Part shown: positions 55,071 through 64,000 of the stretch, one piece after another | Layout of the letters: each line of letters opens with the position of its first letter | Numbering within the stretch: position 1 is the first letter of the stretch | DNA from: Bradyrhizobium sp. CCBAU 53340 | GTDB lineage: Bacteria; Pseudomonadota; Alphaproteobacteria; Rhizobiales; Xanthobacteraceae | NCBI RefSeq assembly: GCF_015291645.1 | Contig: NZ_CP030055.1 | Span: forward strand, 3,286,001 to 3,350,000 | Direction of reading: 5' to 3' | DNA length: 64,000 nt | The notes under the pieces: model-generated | What the model was told of the DNA's origin: nothing | Database searches by the model: none | The model's input: the letters and a program-made list of their open reading frames with translations, nothing else | Made by a program: the position numbers and the translations under genes

Positions 55071-56252
55071 TCAGGCGACACCTTCCGCGAAGGCGGACGA
55101 TGCGAGCGGCAAGGCTTCCCTCCAGCGGTTGGAGGCGGCCGTCTCAGCCGTCAGCCGGCTCGCGTCCGCGGCTTCCACCGCGAGAGCGACGGCCTCGTCA
55201 TCTTCCGGCGCCATCGCGGTCAGGAGATCCGGGCGCTGGCGCTCTGCGATCGCGAGATAGGGATCGTTCGGGATCGGATGCCAGAGCCAATAGGCGGCAG
55301 GCTGCTCTGCCGTGAAGCCATCGACATGAGCCGCAACCTCTTGCGTGAATTCGGACGCCGCGGCTTCGACAGGCATCCGGCTGCGGTAGTCGATCGGGGG
55401 GAGGATGTTCATCGAGAACCCTGTCGCGTCACGGCGCGACGCAAAGCCGGGCAGAACCAGCGTGCCCGTCCGCGCATAACGCGCAGGTCCAGGTGGATAG
55501 CGGAAGTCGGCATCATGGGTCTTGACGGTGATCCCGGCATATCTGGCGCTGGGATAGACGTCCACGACCATGAAGACGACGCCGTTGTTCTGAAGGACCT
55601 TCGAGATCTCGGCGCCGGTGTTGCGTCGTGCAAATGCGATCGGCGTGGCCGCGGTCGCGCTCCGGCCGGCGTAGATCCATCGCTCGGTGGGCGTGGGCTG
55701 GCGGCCGATCGAATAGACGAAGCCGACGTTGAAGCCACGGTCCTTGAGATGCGCTGCGAACAGTTCGAGGCTCCCGATGTGGGGCACGGCAATGATGCAG
55801 CCGTTGCGCGCCTGTGAAAGCGCCCGCGCGAGACGATCGAGCGCATGTTGCGGAATCCTGGCATCGAGGCCCATGGCCCGAGCGCGATCCTGCTGCAGAT
55901 TGGCAAGGTCGAACAGGACGGTGACCCAGGCGGCCAGACCGTCGATCACATGATCCGATGTCGCGATGCTGCGGCGAATGATGCTCTGGCGCAGGAACAT
56001 ATTGTTGCCCATCGTGCTCGGCAGGCTCGTGATTAGGCTTGCGATCTCGCGCGCGACATCCACCTGGCGTGCGATGGGGACGATGGGTGCCAGGCGGTCG
56101 ACAAGGTTCACGACAGCGGTCTGGATGTCTCCGTGTCCACGGGGGAAGGGACGCGGATTCGTCTCGCGCGGTTCGGTGCCTGCTGCTGTTTCCCGGAACG
56201 TCACCTGAACCCCAAAACCCGCCGAATATTGCGGGAAAATCACACCACACAA
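55071..56252 (-). CDS. Lipid-A-type acyltransferase (LpxL/HtrB superfamily)
   Basis: About 393 aa. The acyltransferase signature H-x4-E appears as VPHIGSLELFAAHL, and the later WLWHPIPNDPY region fits the LPLAT family. It probably adds a fatty acyl chain to a lipid A or similar glycolipid. The true start is uncertain: the frame to 56252 uses a non-ATG codon, and GTG codons about 15 residues in are alternatives. It is divergent from gmd. Confidence 0.75.
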   Translation of the reverse strand: MCGVIFPQYSAGFGVQVTFRETAAGTEPRETNPRPFPRGHGDIQTAVVNLVDRLAPIVPIARQVDVAREIASLITSLPSTMGNNMFLRQSIIRRSIATSDHVIDGLAAWVTVLFDLANLQQDRARAMGLDARIPQHALDRLARALSQARNGCIIAVPHIGSLELFAAHLKDRGFNVGFVYSIGRQPTPTERWIYAGRSATAATPIAFARRNTGAEISKVLQNNGVVFMVVDVYPSARYAGITVKTHDADFRYPPGPARYARTGTLVLPGFASRRDATGFSMNILPPIDYRSRMPVEAAASEFTQEVAAHVDGFTAEQPAAYWLWHPIPNDPYLAIAERQRPDLLTAMAPEDDEAVALAVEAADASRLTAETAASNRWREALPLASSAFAEGVA

Positions 56253-56454
56253 GTGTTACCAGCTTCTCAAGGTGCCCCTTTCAGCCATTGGCGGCGCCCT
56301 CGGCCTCACCTTGGCCTTGCGGCTGGAATCCTCGGAAAAAGAACGCTTTAGCGCCATAGTGGGTTGACCCCGGCGAACGATATGTCAGAGAAGGGCAGGT
56401 GTCGGCCGGAGCTGGAAGCCGGCCTTCTTGGGCACTTTGGGAGCATTTGCGGAT

Positions 56455-57525
56455 ATGGCTGAGCGGGTCGCTCTCATCACCGGCGTGACGGGTCAGGACG
56501 GCGCTTATCTCGCCGAATATCTGCTGTCGCTCGGCTATGTCGTGCACGGGATCAAGCGGCGTTCGTCCTCGTTCAACACCGCGCGCGTCGACCATCTCTA
56601 CCAGGACCCGCATGTCGGCAACGTGCCGTTCCTGATGCATTACGGCGACATGACGGATTCGACCAATCTGATCCGCCTGGTGCAGCAGATCCGCCCCACC
56701 GAGATCTACAATCTCGCCGCCCAGAGCCACGTCGCGGTCAGCTTCGAGAGCCCGGAATATACCGCCAATGCCGACGCCATCGGCGTGCTGCGCCTCCTGG
56801 AGGCGATCCGCATCCTCGGCATGGAGAAAGAGACGCGGTTCTACCAGGCCTCGACCTCCGAGCTCTATGGCCTCGTGCAGGAGATTCCGCAGAAGGAGAC
56901 GACGCCGTTCTATCCGCGCTCGCCCTACGGCGTGGCAAAGCTGTACGGCTACTGGATCACGGTGAACTACCGCGAAGCCTACGGCATGTTTGCCTCGAAC
57001 GGCATCCTGTTCAACCATGAAAGCCCGATCCGCGGCGAGACCTTCGTCACCCGCAAGATCACCCGCGGCGTGGCGCGGATCGAGGTTGGTCTGGAGCAGA
57101 CGCTCTATCTCGGCAATCTCGAGGCCAAGCGCGACTGGGGCCATGCCCGGGATTACGTCGAGGGCATGCACATGATCCTGCAAGCCGACAAGCCCGATGA
57201 TTTCGTGCTCGCCACCGGCGAGATGCGCTCGGTGCGCGAGATGGTCGAGCTGTCGTTCGCGCAAGTCGGCCGCCGCCTCGAATGGCGCGGCGCCGGCGTG
57301 GATGAGACCGGCGTCGATGCCATCAGCGGCAAGACGGTGGTGAGGATCGATCCGACCTATTTCCGTCCGACCGAGGTCGATCTGCTCGTCGGCGATGCCA
57401 GCAAGGCGCAGAAGGTGCTCGGCTGGAAGCCGAAGCGAAGCTTTGCGCAGCTCGTCGAGGAGATGATGGCGAGCGATCTGGCCGAGGCCAAGCGGGACAT
57501 CGCGAATGGCAAGCGTACCGTTTGA
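56455..57525 (+). CDS. gmd: GDP-mannose 4,6-dehydratase
   Basis: 356 aa. It converts GDP-D-mannose to the 4-keto-6-deoxy intermediate of GDP-L-fucose. The Rossmann NADP site [14 protein letters not shown] is near residue 10, [17 protein letters not shown] follows, and the catalytic Y-x3-K appears as [15 protein letters not shown] 56455 gives the standard N-terminus. The stop overlaps fcl by 20 bases, so the pair is coupled. In rhizobia this pathway feeds surface polysaccharides and fucosylated Nod factors. Confidence 0.95.
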   Translation: MAERVALITGVTGQDGAYLAEYLLSLGYVVHGIKRRSSSFNTARVDHLYQDPHVGNVPFLMHYGDMTDSTNLIRLVQQIRPTEIYNLAAQSHVAVSFESPEYTANADAIGVLRLLEAIRILGMEKETRFYQASTSELYGLVQEIPQKETTPFYPRSPYGVAKLYGYWITVNYREAYGMFASNGILFNHESPIRGETFVTRKITRGVARIEVGLEQTLYLGNLEAKRDWGHARDYVEGMHMILQADKPDDFVLATGEMRSVREMVELSFAQVGRRLEWRGAGVDETGVDAISGKTVVRIDPTYFRPTEVDLLVGDASKAQKVLGWKPKRSFAQLVEEMMASDLAEAKRDIANGKRTV

Positions 57526-58465
57526 GCTCAACGGCAAGAGCGTCTACGTCGCCGGTCATCGCGGCATGGTCGGTAGCGCCATCGTGCGGCGGCTGGCGCA
57601 GGAGAATGTGAATCTCGTCACCGTCGACCGGCACGAGGTCGATCTCTGTAACCAGGCCGCCGTGTTCGACTGGTTCGCGCGCGTACGGCCGCAAGTGATC
57701 TTTCTCGCCGCGGCAAAAGTCGGCGGCATCGTCGCCAACGACACGCTGCGCGCCGAATTCATCTATGACAACATCGCGATTGCTGCGAACGTCATCCACG
57801 CCGCGCATGTGAACGGCGCCGAGAAGCTGATGTTCCTGGGCTCGTCCTGCATCTATCCGAAGCTCGCGGCCCAGCCGTTGCGCGAGGATTCGGTGCTCTC
57901 GGGCCCGCTGGAGCCGACCAACGAGCCTTATGCGATCGCCAAGATTGCCGGCATCAAGATGGCGGAAGCCTATCGCAGCCAGTATGGCAGCGACTTCATC
58001 AGCGTGATGCCGACCAACCTCTACGGTCCCGGCGACAATTATCACCCCGAGCTGAGCCACGTCGTCGCGGCGTTGATCCGGCGCTTCCATGAGGCAAAGC
58101 TGTCGGGCGCGAAGACCGTCGCAGTCTGGGGCACCGGCACGCCGCGGCGCGAGTTCCTCTATGTCGACGACATGGCCGATGCCTGTGTGCATCTGATGAA
58201 GACCTACTCGGGCGCGGAGCTGATCAACATCGGCACCGGCGAGGACATCGCCATCGCCGAGTTCGCGCGCGTGGTCGCCGAGATCGTCGGCTATCGCGGC
58301 GAGATCGCCTACGATACGTCGCGGCCCGACGGTACGCCGCGAAAGCTGCTCGATGTCAGCCGTCTCGAGAAGCTCGGTTGGCGCGCGACGACGTCGCTTC
58401 ACGACGGCTTGAAGCGCGCCTACGAGGCGTATCAGGCGACCCTGCTGGTTCCCGCGCAGTCCTAG
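57506..58465 (+). CDS. fcl: GDP-L-fucose synthase
   Basis: 319 aa. It epimerises and reduces the Gmd product to GDP-L-fucose using NADPH. The NADP loop [11 protein letters not shown] is near residue 17, SSCIYPK and the catalytic [11 protein letters not shown] are present, and the NLYGPGDNY word follows. It begins 20 bases inside gmd. The gene is called nolK when found in nodulation clusters; here it is on the chromosome beside gmd. Confidence 0.95.
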   Translation: MASVPFELNGKSVYVAGHRGMVGSAIVRRLAQENVNLVTVDRHEVDLCNQAAVFDWFARVRPQVIFLAAAKVGGIVANDTLRAEFIYDNIAIAANVIHAAHVNGAEKLMFLGSSCIYPKLAAQPLREDSVLSGPLEPTNEPYAIAKIAGIKMAEAYRSQYGSDFISVMPTNLYGPGDNYHPELSHVVAALIRRFHEAKLSGAKTVAVWGTGTPRREFLYVDDMADACVHLMKTYSGAELINIGTGEDIAIAEFARVVAEIVGYRGEIAYDTSRPDGTPRKLLDVSRLEKLGWRATTSLHDGLKRAYEAYQATLLVPAQS

Positions 58466-58528
58466 GAACCATCACCGCAAGCACGAGTTGGCCGCTGGGG
58501 CAGGACGACATGCCACACGAGGCCTTCA

Positions 58529-58981
58529 GTGCAAGACATCGTGCCCGTGCGCTCCACTGCGCAAGTCGCGGGTCATCCCATTCATCCGATGCTGGTGCCG
58601 ATCCCGATCGCCTGCTTCATCGGCGCGTTGCTGACCGACATCACCTATCTCGCTTCGGCCGAGATCATGTGGGCGGATTTCTCCGCCTGGCTTCTGATCG
58701 TCGGCGTCATCTTCGGTATGCTGGCCGCGATCGCAGGCCTGACCGACTTTCTCGGCAATCGCCTGGTCCGAGCACAAACACCGGCCTGGCCGCATCTGAT
58801 CGGCAATGCCGTGGCGATGATCCTCGCGATCTTCAATGCGTTCATTCACACGCGTGATGCCTGGACCTCAGTGTGGCCGTGGGGGCTGGTTCTTTCGGTA
58901 CTCACCGTACTGATCCTGCCCGTCACCGGCTGGCTCGGCTGGGCCATGGTGTATCGCCACGGTGTGGGAGTTGCGCGATGA
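58529..58981 (+). CDS. DUF2231 membrane protein
   Basis: 150 aa with four membrane helices and the family start [21 protein letters not shown]. It begins at a GTG (58529). The stop overlaps the next start by four bases (ATGA), so it is coupled to the PQQ-type dehydrogenase. DUF2231 proteins often sit next to such periplasmic sugar dehydrogenases and may be redox or anchor subunits; the role is unproven. Confidence 0.88.
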   Translation: MQDIVPVRSTAQVAGHPIHPMLVPIPIACFIGALLTDITYLASAEIMWADFSAWLLIVGVIFGMLAAIAGLTDFLGNRLVRAQTPAWPHLIGNAVAMILAIFNAFIHTRDAWTSVWPWGLVLSVLTVLILPVTGWLGWAMVYRHGVGVAR

Positions 58982-60315
58982 TGTCTTTTCGCACGCGCGC
59001 GCTCTTGTGCGCTTCGCTCCTCGCTCTTCTCGCCGGCTGCAATGACGGCAGCGGCGATCCCAAGGCGCAGATCGGCGCCAATCCTGTCCTGCCCGAGATC
59101 CAGCAATATCTGCTGCCGCCCATGCACATTGCCCGCATCATCGGCTGGAAGAAGGACGAGACGCCGACGGTTGCACAGGGCCTGCAGGCCAAGGCCTTCG
59201 CCACCGGATTGCAGCATCCCCGCTCGCTCTATGTTCTCCCCAACGGCGATGTGCTGGTGGTCGAATCCAAGGCGCCGAAGGCCGCCGCGATCAAGCGGCC
59301 CAAGGAGATCGTGATGGGATATATCGAGTCCTGGGCGACCTCCGGCGGCGATACCGGACCCAGCAATCGCATCACGCTGCTGCGCGATACCAATGGCGAT
59401 GGCGTGCCGGATACGCAAAGCGTCTTCCTCGACCATCTCAACTCGCCGTTCGGCGTCGCCCTGGTCGGCAACGACCTCTACGTCGCCAACACCGACGCGA
59501 TCGTGAAATATCCCTATGCCGAAGGCGACACCAAGATCACCGTATCAGGCACGGTGCTAACGCCGCTGCCGGGCGGCCCGATCGACCACCACTGGACCAA
59601 GAGCCTGGTTGCAAGCCCGGACGGATCAAAACTCTATGCGGGCGTCGGCTCCAACAGCAACATCACCGAGAACGGGATGGAGGCCGAGCACAATCGCGCC
59701 GATATCCTCGAGATCGATCGCGCCAGCGGCCGCTGGCGGATTTTTGCCAGCGGCTTGCGTAATCCGAACGGCCTGAGCTTCGAGCCGCAGACCGGCGCGC
59801 TGTGGACCGTGGTGAACGAGCGCGACGAGCTCGGGCCGGATCTCGTGCCCGATTACATGACCTCGGTGAAGGACGGCGCCTTCTATGGCTGGCCCTACAG
59901 CTATTACGGCCAGCATGTCGATCCCCGCGTCAAGCCGCAACGGCCGGACCTCGTTGGCAAGGCAATCGTGCCCGATTACGCGCTGAGTTCGCATGTCGCA
60001 GCGCTCGGACTTGCTTTCTCCAGCGGCAGCAAGTTGCCGGACGCCTATCGCAGCGGCGCTTTTGTCGGCGAGCATGGCAGCTGGAACCGGCAGGTTCTGA
60101 CCGGCTACAAAGTCGTGTACGTGCCGTTCACGGATGGCAAGCCGAGCGGGCCGGCGCAGGACGTCGTCACCGGCTTCCTCACCAGCGACAACCAGGCACG
60201 CGGCCGTCCCGTCGGCGTTGCCATCGACAAATCAGGCGCGCTGCTGGTCGCCGACGACAGCGGCAACACGGTGTGGCGAGTGACGGCCGCGCATCCGCAG
60301 GTCACCCAGCGATAG
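58978..60315 (+). CDS. PQQ-type sugar dehydrogenase (sorbosone dehydrogenase-like lipoprotein)
   Basis: 445 aa from ATG 58978. A lipobox LLALLAGC anchors the mature protein. The six-bladed propeller of the soluble glucose/L-sorbosone dehydrogenase family follows, with [34 protein letters not shown] and [17 protein letters not shown]. It oxidises a sugar or aldehyde in the periplasm; the true substrate is unknown. Confidence 0.88.
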   Translation: MMSFRTRALLCASLLALLAGCNDGSGDPKAQIGANPVLPEIQQYLLPPMHIARIIGWKKDETPTVAQGLQAKAFATGLQHPRSLYVLPNGDVLVVESKAPKAAAIKRPKEIVMGYIESWATSGGDTGPSNRITLLRDTNGDGVPDTQSVFLDHLNSPFGVALVGNDLYVANTDAIVKYPYAEGDTKITVSGTVLTPLPGGPIDHHWTKSLVASPDGSKLYAGVGSNSNITENGMEAEHNRADILEIDRASGRWRIFASGLRNPNGLSFEPQTGALWTVVNERDELGPDLVPDYMTSVKDGAFYGWPYSYYGQHVDPRVKPQRPDLVGKAIVPDYALSSHVAALGLAFSSGSKLPDAYRSGAFVGEHGSWNRQVLTGYKVVYVPFTDGKPSGPAQDVVTGFLTSDNQARGRPVGVAIDKSGALLVADDSGNTVWRVTAAHPQVTQR

Positions 60316-60341
60316 GCAGGCCGCGCAGCGATAGGAGAGGG

Positions 60342-60548
60342 ATGATGGGTCTTGCTCAATATGCGATCGTACCGGTCCAGGACGAATGGGGCGTGCTGCA
60401 TGATGGCAACGTCAAGAGCAGATACGCCACGAAGGAGGCCGCGTTCGAGTCGGCGGTGGCCGCAGCATCCCTGGCGCTCCGTGAGGGTCATGAAGTCCAT
60501 GTCAGCGTGCCCGGCCGTGAACCCGGCGAGAACGCGCTCGGAATCTAG
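60342..60548 (+). CDS. Small DUF2188-like protein, 68 aa
   Basis: It begins with two ATG codons after GGAGAGGG. The sequence WGVLHDGNVKSRYATKEAAF, then HEVHVSVPG, fits the short strand-helix-strand layout of DUF2188 proteins. No function is known. It lies 26 bases after the dehydrogenase and may be in its operon. It ends five bases from the converging NAD-kinase-like gene. Confidence 0.7.
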   Translation: MMGLAQYAIVPVQDEWGVLHDGNVKSRYATKEAAFESAVAAASLALREGHEVHVSVPGREPGENALGI

Positions 60549-60553
60549 CCGCT

Positions 60554-61489
60554 TCACACGATCAGCCGGCCGCGCCTCCTGGCGATGCCGATCGTGACCT
60601 CGGCGCCCGCGTTGAAATCGAGGCGATCGGATTCGACGCCATCGCTGAAGATCACGCCGTTCTCAGCCATCAGCGAGCGGATGCGCAGCTGCTCCTCGGA
60701 CGCGAGGCGGCCGCAGACGAGACTGGTCTGCGAGTGCCGGCTGGGAAAGGGCTCGCGCACGGCAAAGCGCAACTCCGCGGCGTTCCAGGGCAGGGCCTCG
60801 TAATCAGTCAGAGCGGGCGGCTGGCCAAAGCTGCCGGCGATCGCAAGCGAGCCGGTGACGATGCTCTTGAACCAGGCGGTCGAGCCGAGCCCGGTCGAGA
60901 CGATCAATCCGCTCGAGGATTGCCGCTCCGTCGTCCCGCCGGCCGCGATCTCGTAGATCGCGGAGACATGCGTGCGGGCGCCGATGAAGAGGTCGTTCAC
61001 CGCATGCAGCACCTGGCCGTCGCTGAGCCGCGCCTCCGCCATCGTCACGGCCTGGCTGCCGCGCTTGTCGGCGGCGACATCAGGCAGCAGCTTGGCGAGA
61101 TCGCGTGGCGCGAAGGGCAGGAGGATGCCGTCGTAGCGCGCAGGGTCGGGGTTGAGCCCAACAAGCGGATGGTCGTCGAGATATTTCATCGTGTTGGCGA
61201 CGACGCCGTCCTGGCCGAGCGCGACCACGATGTCGTCGGGCGCGAAGATGAAGTTCGGCAGGAAACCGCGCTCGATCACCTGATAGCGCCCCCATTGCTC
61301 CAACACCTGAAGCGTCGCGCGCCGCTGCGCCTGATAGACCTCGTGCTCCCTCTCATAGTCGGAGAAGTCGGCGCCGAGATGCTCGGCATAGAAGCGCGCC
61401 TGCGCCGCCGTCAGGTAACGCGCGACCAGGTCTTCCAGCCTGGTCTTGCGCGTCACCAGCACGATCTTGCGGTCATTGGCGGCGGGCAT
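60554..61489 (-). CDS. NAD-kinase-like protein with altered GGDG motif
   Basis: 311 aa. The ATP-NAD kinase fold is recognisable from VVALGQDGV (residues 89-96) and the second glycine-rich segment SSGLIVSTGLGSTAW. The family GGDG motif is GQDG here, keeping the catalytic Asp (D94) but replacing one glycine. It could still use NAD or could have another substrate. The start overlaps the end of the SPFH gene by 17 bases, so the two are one operon. Confidence 0.72.
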   Translation of the reverse strand: MPAANDRKIVLVTRKTRLEDLVARYLTAAQARFYAEHLGADFSDYEREHEVYQAQRRATLQVLEQWGRYQVIERGFLPNFIFAPDDIVVALGQDGVVANTMKYLDDHPLVGLNPDPARYDGILLPFAPRDLAKLLPDVAADKRGSQAVTMAEARLSDGQVLHAVNDLFIGARTHVSAIYEIAAGGTTERQSSSGLIVSTGLGSTAWFKSIVTGSLAIAGSFGQPPALTDYEALPWNAAELRFAVREPFPSRHSQTSLVCGRLASEEQLRIRSLMAENGVIFSDGVESDRLDFNAGAEVTIGIARRRGRLIV

Positions 61490-62516
61490 TGGCGGGCTCC
61501 GGCTTCGGCTTCTCCATGAGCTGGCTGAGCAGATCAGGCGAGACGTTGAGCTGGCCGATCTTCTCGGCCTTCTCGGCGATGCCGGAGAAGGCTTGCGCGA
61601 TCAGCTGGCCCGGCTGCATGCCGGCGGCGGCGAGCGCCTGGATGACGCGGGTATCGACGCCCTCGAAGATCTTCATCAGCGCGCCGACGCGATAGGCCTC
61701 GGCATCGGCCAGCGTGCGGGTGTTTTCGGCATTGAGGCCGACGAAATCCTTGCGCTTGCCTTCCAGCACGATGTCCGCGGCCATGCTGGCCTCGCGCAGC
61801 CCGTTGCGCTTGGCGGCAACGCTCGCCTCGGCATCCATCTGGGTCTCGCGGATCGAGCGCTTCTTCTGCTCGACCGCGATCTCGGTGTCGAGCTCGCTCT
61901 CGCGAATGGCGCGCTCCTGCTCGACGGCGAAATTGCGCCGCGCGAAGATCGCTTCATCCGCGTTCTTCAGGATCGCTTCGCGTGCCTGCGCCTCCAGCGC
62001 CTTGGCGGTGTCAGGCGTCGGCTTGATGCCGCGGATGGATACGCCAAGGATTTCCAGGCCAAGCGCTTCGATGTCGGCGCGCCCTCGCAGACCGCCCGCG
62101 ATGATGTCGGCGATGCGGTCGGAGGCTTGCAGTGCATCTTTCAGCGTCAGCTCCTTGATGGCCTGCTGCGCGAGCACCTCGACCGTGCCGAGGATGCGTT
62201 CCGGCAGCTTCTCCGGATCGTCGGTCTCATAGGTCTTGCCGTCGGACTTCAGGGTGAAGTTCAGCATCGAGGCCGCCTTCTTCGGCTCGCTGACGCGATA
62301 GGTGACGTGGCCCTGCACGGTCAGCGTCTGAAAGTCGCGCGCGATCAATGAGAAGATGAAGGAGGCGTCGCGGCTGCCGACGGGCACGGCGACGAGCGTC
62401 GTCACCGGCGCGTAGTACAGCGCGGAGAGGCCGGTGCCCTCCGCGACGACCGCACCGGCGCGGTACTTCATCAGATAGGTGGTGGGCTGGGCCTTGATGA
62501 ACCGGATGCCGAACAT
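61473..62516 (-). CDS. SPFH/band-7 domain protein
   Basis: 347 aa from ATG 62516, which has a strong AGGAGG ribosome site. It has the SPFH fold in residues 1-200 (VTYRVSEPKKAASML and IKELTLKDALQA) and a long Ala/Glu-rich coiled coil from about 195 to 300. No clear membrane anchor is seen. Such proteins form large membrane-associated assemblies. Being fused in one operon with an NAD-kinase-like gene is unusual. Confidence 0.85.
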   Translation of the reverse strand: MFGIRFIKAQPTTYLMKYRAGAVVAEGTGLSALYYAPVTTLVAVPVGSRDASFIFSLIARDFQTLTVQGHVTYRVSEPKKAASMLNFTLKSDGKTYETDDPEKLPERILGTVEVLAQQAIKELTLKDALQASDRIADIIAGGLRGRADIEALGLEILGVSIRGIKPTPDTAKALEAQAREAILKNADEAIFARRNFAVEQERAIRESELDTEIAVEQKKRSIRETQMDAEASVAAKRNGLREASMAADIVLEGKRKDFVGLNAENTRTLADAEAYRVGALMKIFEGVDTRVIQALAAAGMQPGQLIAQAFSGIAEKAEKIGQLNVSPDLLSQLMEKPKPEPANARRQ

Positions 62517-62535
62517 GGCTTGCCTCCTGCGGCTA

Positions 62536-62577
62536 TAAGTTGGCCTGAGCAACTAAGTAAGTTGGACTGTACAACTA
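62536..62577. promoter_or_regulatory. Two tandem 20-bp operator-like repeats, NrtR-type control region
   Basis: TAAGTTGGCCTGAGCAACTA (62536-62555) and TAAGTTGGACTGTACAACTA (62558-62577) are 22 bases apart, two helix turns. Each has an inverted core of AGTTG...CAACT. They lie between the divergent SPFH/NAD-kinase-like operon and the NrtR-like gene and fit a repressor site controlling both. Confidence 0.65.
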
Positions 62578-62615
62578 ACTATGCTACTGTCAAGGCCGAA
62601 CAGGGGAGGCTGTCG

Positions 62616-63344
62616 ATGGCGGGCGAGGTGCGGGCCGAAGGTCTTGGAAAGTCAGGACATCTGGACTTCCCGCGGCCGCTGACCACGGTCGATGTCGTGA
62701 TCTTTTCGATTCGCGACGATTGGCTTCAGGTGCTGCTGGTGCAGCGTCCGGCCGGTGAGGGCGAACCGTTTCCGCTCAGCCTGGCACTGCCGGGCGGCTT
62801 CGTCGACATCGCCAGGGATCGCGACCTTGCCGCCTGCGCGGCGCGCAAGCTGAAGGAGAAGACCGGGGTCAGCAGCCCCTATCTCGAGCAGCTCGGAAGC
62901 TGGGGAAGCGCGTCGCGCGATCCGCGCGGCTGGTCGGCAACCCATGCCTATTTCGCGCTGATCCCGGCAGAGGCAAGCGTGCTGACATCAGATGCGCGGT
63001 GGTGTCCGATTCAAGACGGAAGGCTGAAGGAGAAGCTTGCCTTCGATCACGGCGACATCCTGGCAACCGCGATCCAGCGCCTGCGCAACAAGGTGGAATA
63101 TACGTCGCTGCCGGCTTACCTGATGCCCGCGGAATTCACGTTGCCCGACCTGCAGCGCGTCTACGAGATCGTGCTCGACCGTCCGCTCGAGAAGAGCGCC
63201 TTTCGCACAAGGATCCTGTCGGCCGACATGATCGAGCCGGTCGCAAAGATGCGGCGCGGCCCGAACCGCCCCGCGCAGCTCTATCGCCTGAAGAAAAACA
63301 GCGAGCCGGTGTATTTCGTGCGGACGTTCAATCCGCCGGAGTGA
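62616..63344 (+). CDS. NrtR-like regulator (Nudix domain plus winged helix)
   Basis: 242 aa. The Nudix fold is present (VVIFSIRDDWLQVLLVQRP, then ALPGGFVD), but the catalytic box is degraded: RKLKEKTG replaces RELxEETG, and the earlier Glu is missing, as known for NrtR repressors that sense ADP-ribose or NAD-related ligands. The C-terminal winged helix (LPDLQRVYEIVLDRPLEKSAF) is intact. ATG 62616 follows GGGGAGG. It probably controls the divergent operon through the tandem repeats. Confidence 0.85.
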   Translation: MAGEVRAEGLGKSGHLDFPRPLTTVDVVIFSIRDDWLQVLLVQRPAGEGEPFPLSLALPGGFVDIARDRDLAACAARKLKEKTGVSSPYLEQLGSWGSASRDPRGWSATHAYFALIPAEASVLTSDARWCPIQDGRLKEKLAFDHGDILATAIQRLRNKVEYTSLPAYLMPAEFTLPDLQRVYEIVLDRPLEKSAFRTRILSADMIEPVAKMRRGPNRPAQLYRLKKNSEPVYFVRTFNPPE

Positions 63345-63363
63345 TGCTGCGCCGGATGCTCGG

Positions 63364-63594
63364 CTAGAATAACATCATGTTAGGTTTCTCGCATAACAGG
63401 GTAATTGTGTTAGCCCGGCGAAAGCCTATTATCGCGTCACTCAAGCACCAATCGGCAGTAACGAACGCTAGCGGAAAGTCCGCATAGCGCGTGGAGAATG
63501 CTGCCAGTTTCTTCCAGAAGCCCGCCCACGGGCCGCAAGCAAACCAATTTGCAAACCAATTTGGAGGACTCCCAGGATGACCGGAATCCATCAC
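63364..63594 (-). pseudogene. Possible remnant of a VapC-type PIN toxin
   Basis: A short frame with YADFPLAFVTADWCLSDAI recalls the conserved C-terminal YADLPLG...DA segment of VapC toxins. The N-terminal half and the usual final acidic residues are missing, and no antitoxin is seen. Weak evidence. Confidence 0.25.
63539..63562 (+). repeat. Two 12-bp tandem repeats before the last gene
   Basis: GCAAACCAATTT occurs twice in direct succession, directly upstream of the GGAGGA ribosome site of the MHS transporter. It may affect the promoter or translation. Confidence 0.55.
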
Positions 63595-64000
63595 GTGAGC
63601 CAGTCAAGGAAGGCCGCTGCGAGCGGCTGGATCGGGTCGGCTCTCGAATATTATGACTTCTTCATCTACGCGACCGCCGCCTCGCTGATCTTTCCGCAGA
63701 TCTTCTTTCCGTCGGAGAATCCGACCGTCGCCATCGTCGCATCGCTGGCAACCTATGGGGTCGGCTATGTGGCCCGGCCGATCGGCGCCTTCGTGCTCGG
63801 ACATTGGGGCGACACCCATGGCCGCAAGACCGTTCTCATCGTCTGCATGTTCATGATGGGTCTGTCGACCATGGCGGTGGGCCTCCTGCCGACCTACCAG
63901 CAAGTCGGCATCCTCGCGCCGATCCTGCTGGTCATCCTGCGTCTGATCCAGGGATTTGCCGTTGCCGGTGAGATCTCCGGAGCGAGCTCGATGATCCTGG
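63577..64000 (+). CDS. MHS-family MFS transporter (partial, runs off the window)
   Basis: The first 141 codons of a metabolite:H+ symporter. Typical features are SGWIGSALEYYDFFIYATAA at the first helix and GHWGDTHGRKTVL after helix two, then RLIQGFAVAGEISGASS. The ATG at 63577 has GGAGGA upstream. Likely substrates for the family are dicarboxylates, shikimate or alpha-ketoglutarate; this member is not assigned. Confidence 0.9.
   Translation, partial: MTGIHHVSQSRKAAASGWIGSALEYYDFFIYATAASLIFPQIFFPSENPTVAIVASLATYGVGYVARPIGAFVLGHWGDTHGRKTVLIVCMFMMGLSTMAVGLLPTYQQVGILAPILLVILRLIQGFAVAGEISGASSMIL

Noticed and set aside
1..64000. CRISPR arrays, complete tRNA or rRNA genes, insertion sequences
   Set aside because: No regularly spaced repeats, no full tRNA cloverleaf and no transposase with terminal repeats were found by reading the window.

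Overview
The window looks like a high-GC alphaproteobacterial chromosome, most probably Bradyrhizobium or a close relative. The reasons are the style of the trb genes, the membrane PQQ glucose dehydrogenase, the GDP-fucose genes and a rhizobial-type tRNA-Gly end. It has two parts. Positions 1-45986 are the right-hand part of an integrative conjugative element (ICE); its left end and working integrase lie outside. Positions 45987-64000 are ordinary chromosome. The junction is a 44-nt copy of the 3' end of a tRNA-Gly gene (45943-45986), running from the anticodon loop to CCA. It is read here as attR.

ICE backbone: a DUF3363 relaxase (1556-3523), a VirD4/TraG coupling protein (8826-10853), a ribbon-helix-helix protein, and an intact, tightly overlapping mating-pair operon trbB-C-D-E-J-L-F-G-I followed by a DUF2274 gene (11410-20807). 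This is the Tn4371-like gene order. No trbK or trbH is recognisable. A small cargo block (DUF2235 hydrolase with a membrane partner, then a self-inhibited Fic protein with repeated operator-like 10-mers) sits between relaxase and coupling protein.

ICE cargo (20818-45431) reads as a defence and toxin island. It holds an XRE regulator; a 1420-residue protein joining a PD-(D/E)XK nuclease, a helical-repeat middle and two PIN-like modules, translationally coupled to a 641-residue partner; an HExxH metallopeptidase; a HEPN-zinc-ribbon protein; a GIY-YIG protein; a GNAT/HNH-like pair; a degraded tyrosine integrase; a NdpA-like protein with a membrane partner; and a PIN gene followed by a STAND-Mrr fusion and a double PD-(D/E)XK protein. 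Four cargo genes are each split by what looks like one missing base, while the conjugation genes are intact. That is either decay of cargo or assembly error.

Chromosome: membrane glucose dehydrogenase (gcd), a xylulokinase-type kinase with a sugar ABC transporter (ATPase, permease, binding protein), a TetA-like MFS pump, a lipid-A type acyltransferase, gmd and fcl for GDP-L-fucose, a DUF2231 membrane protein with a second PQQ-type sugar dehydrogenase, and an SPFH protein plus NAD-kinase-like protein divergent from an NrtR-like regulator across two tandem 20-bp operator-like repeats. The window ends inside an MHS-family transporter. The chromosomal genes make sense as sugar oxidation and uptake, surface polysaccharide precursors and NAD-linked control.
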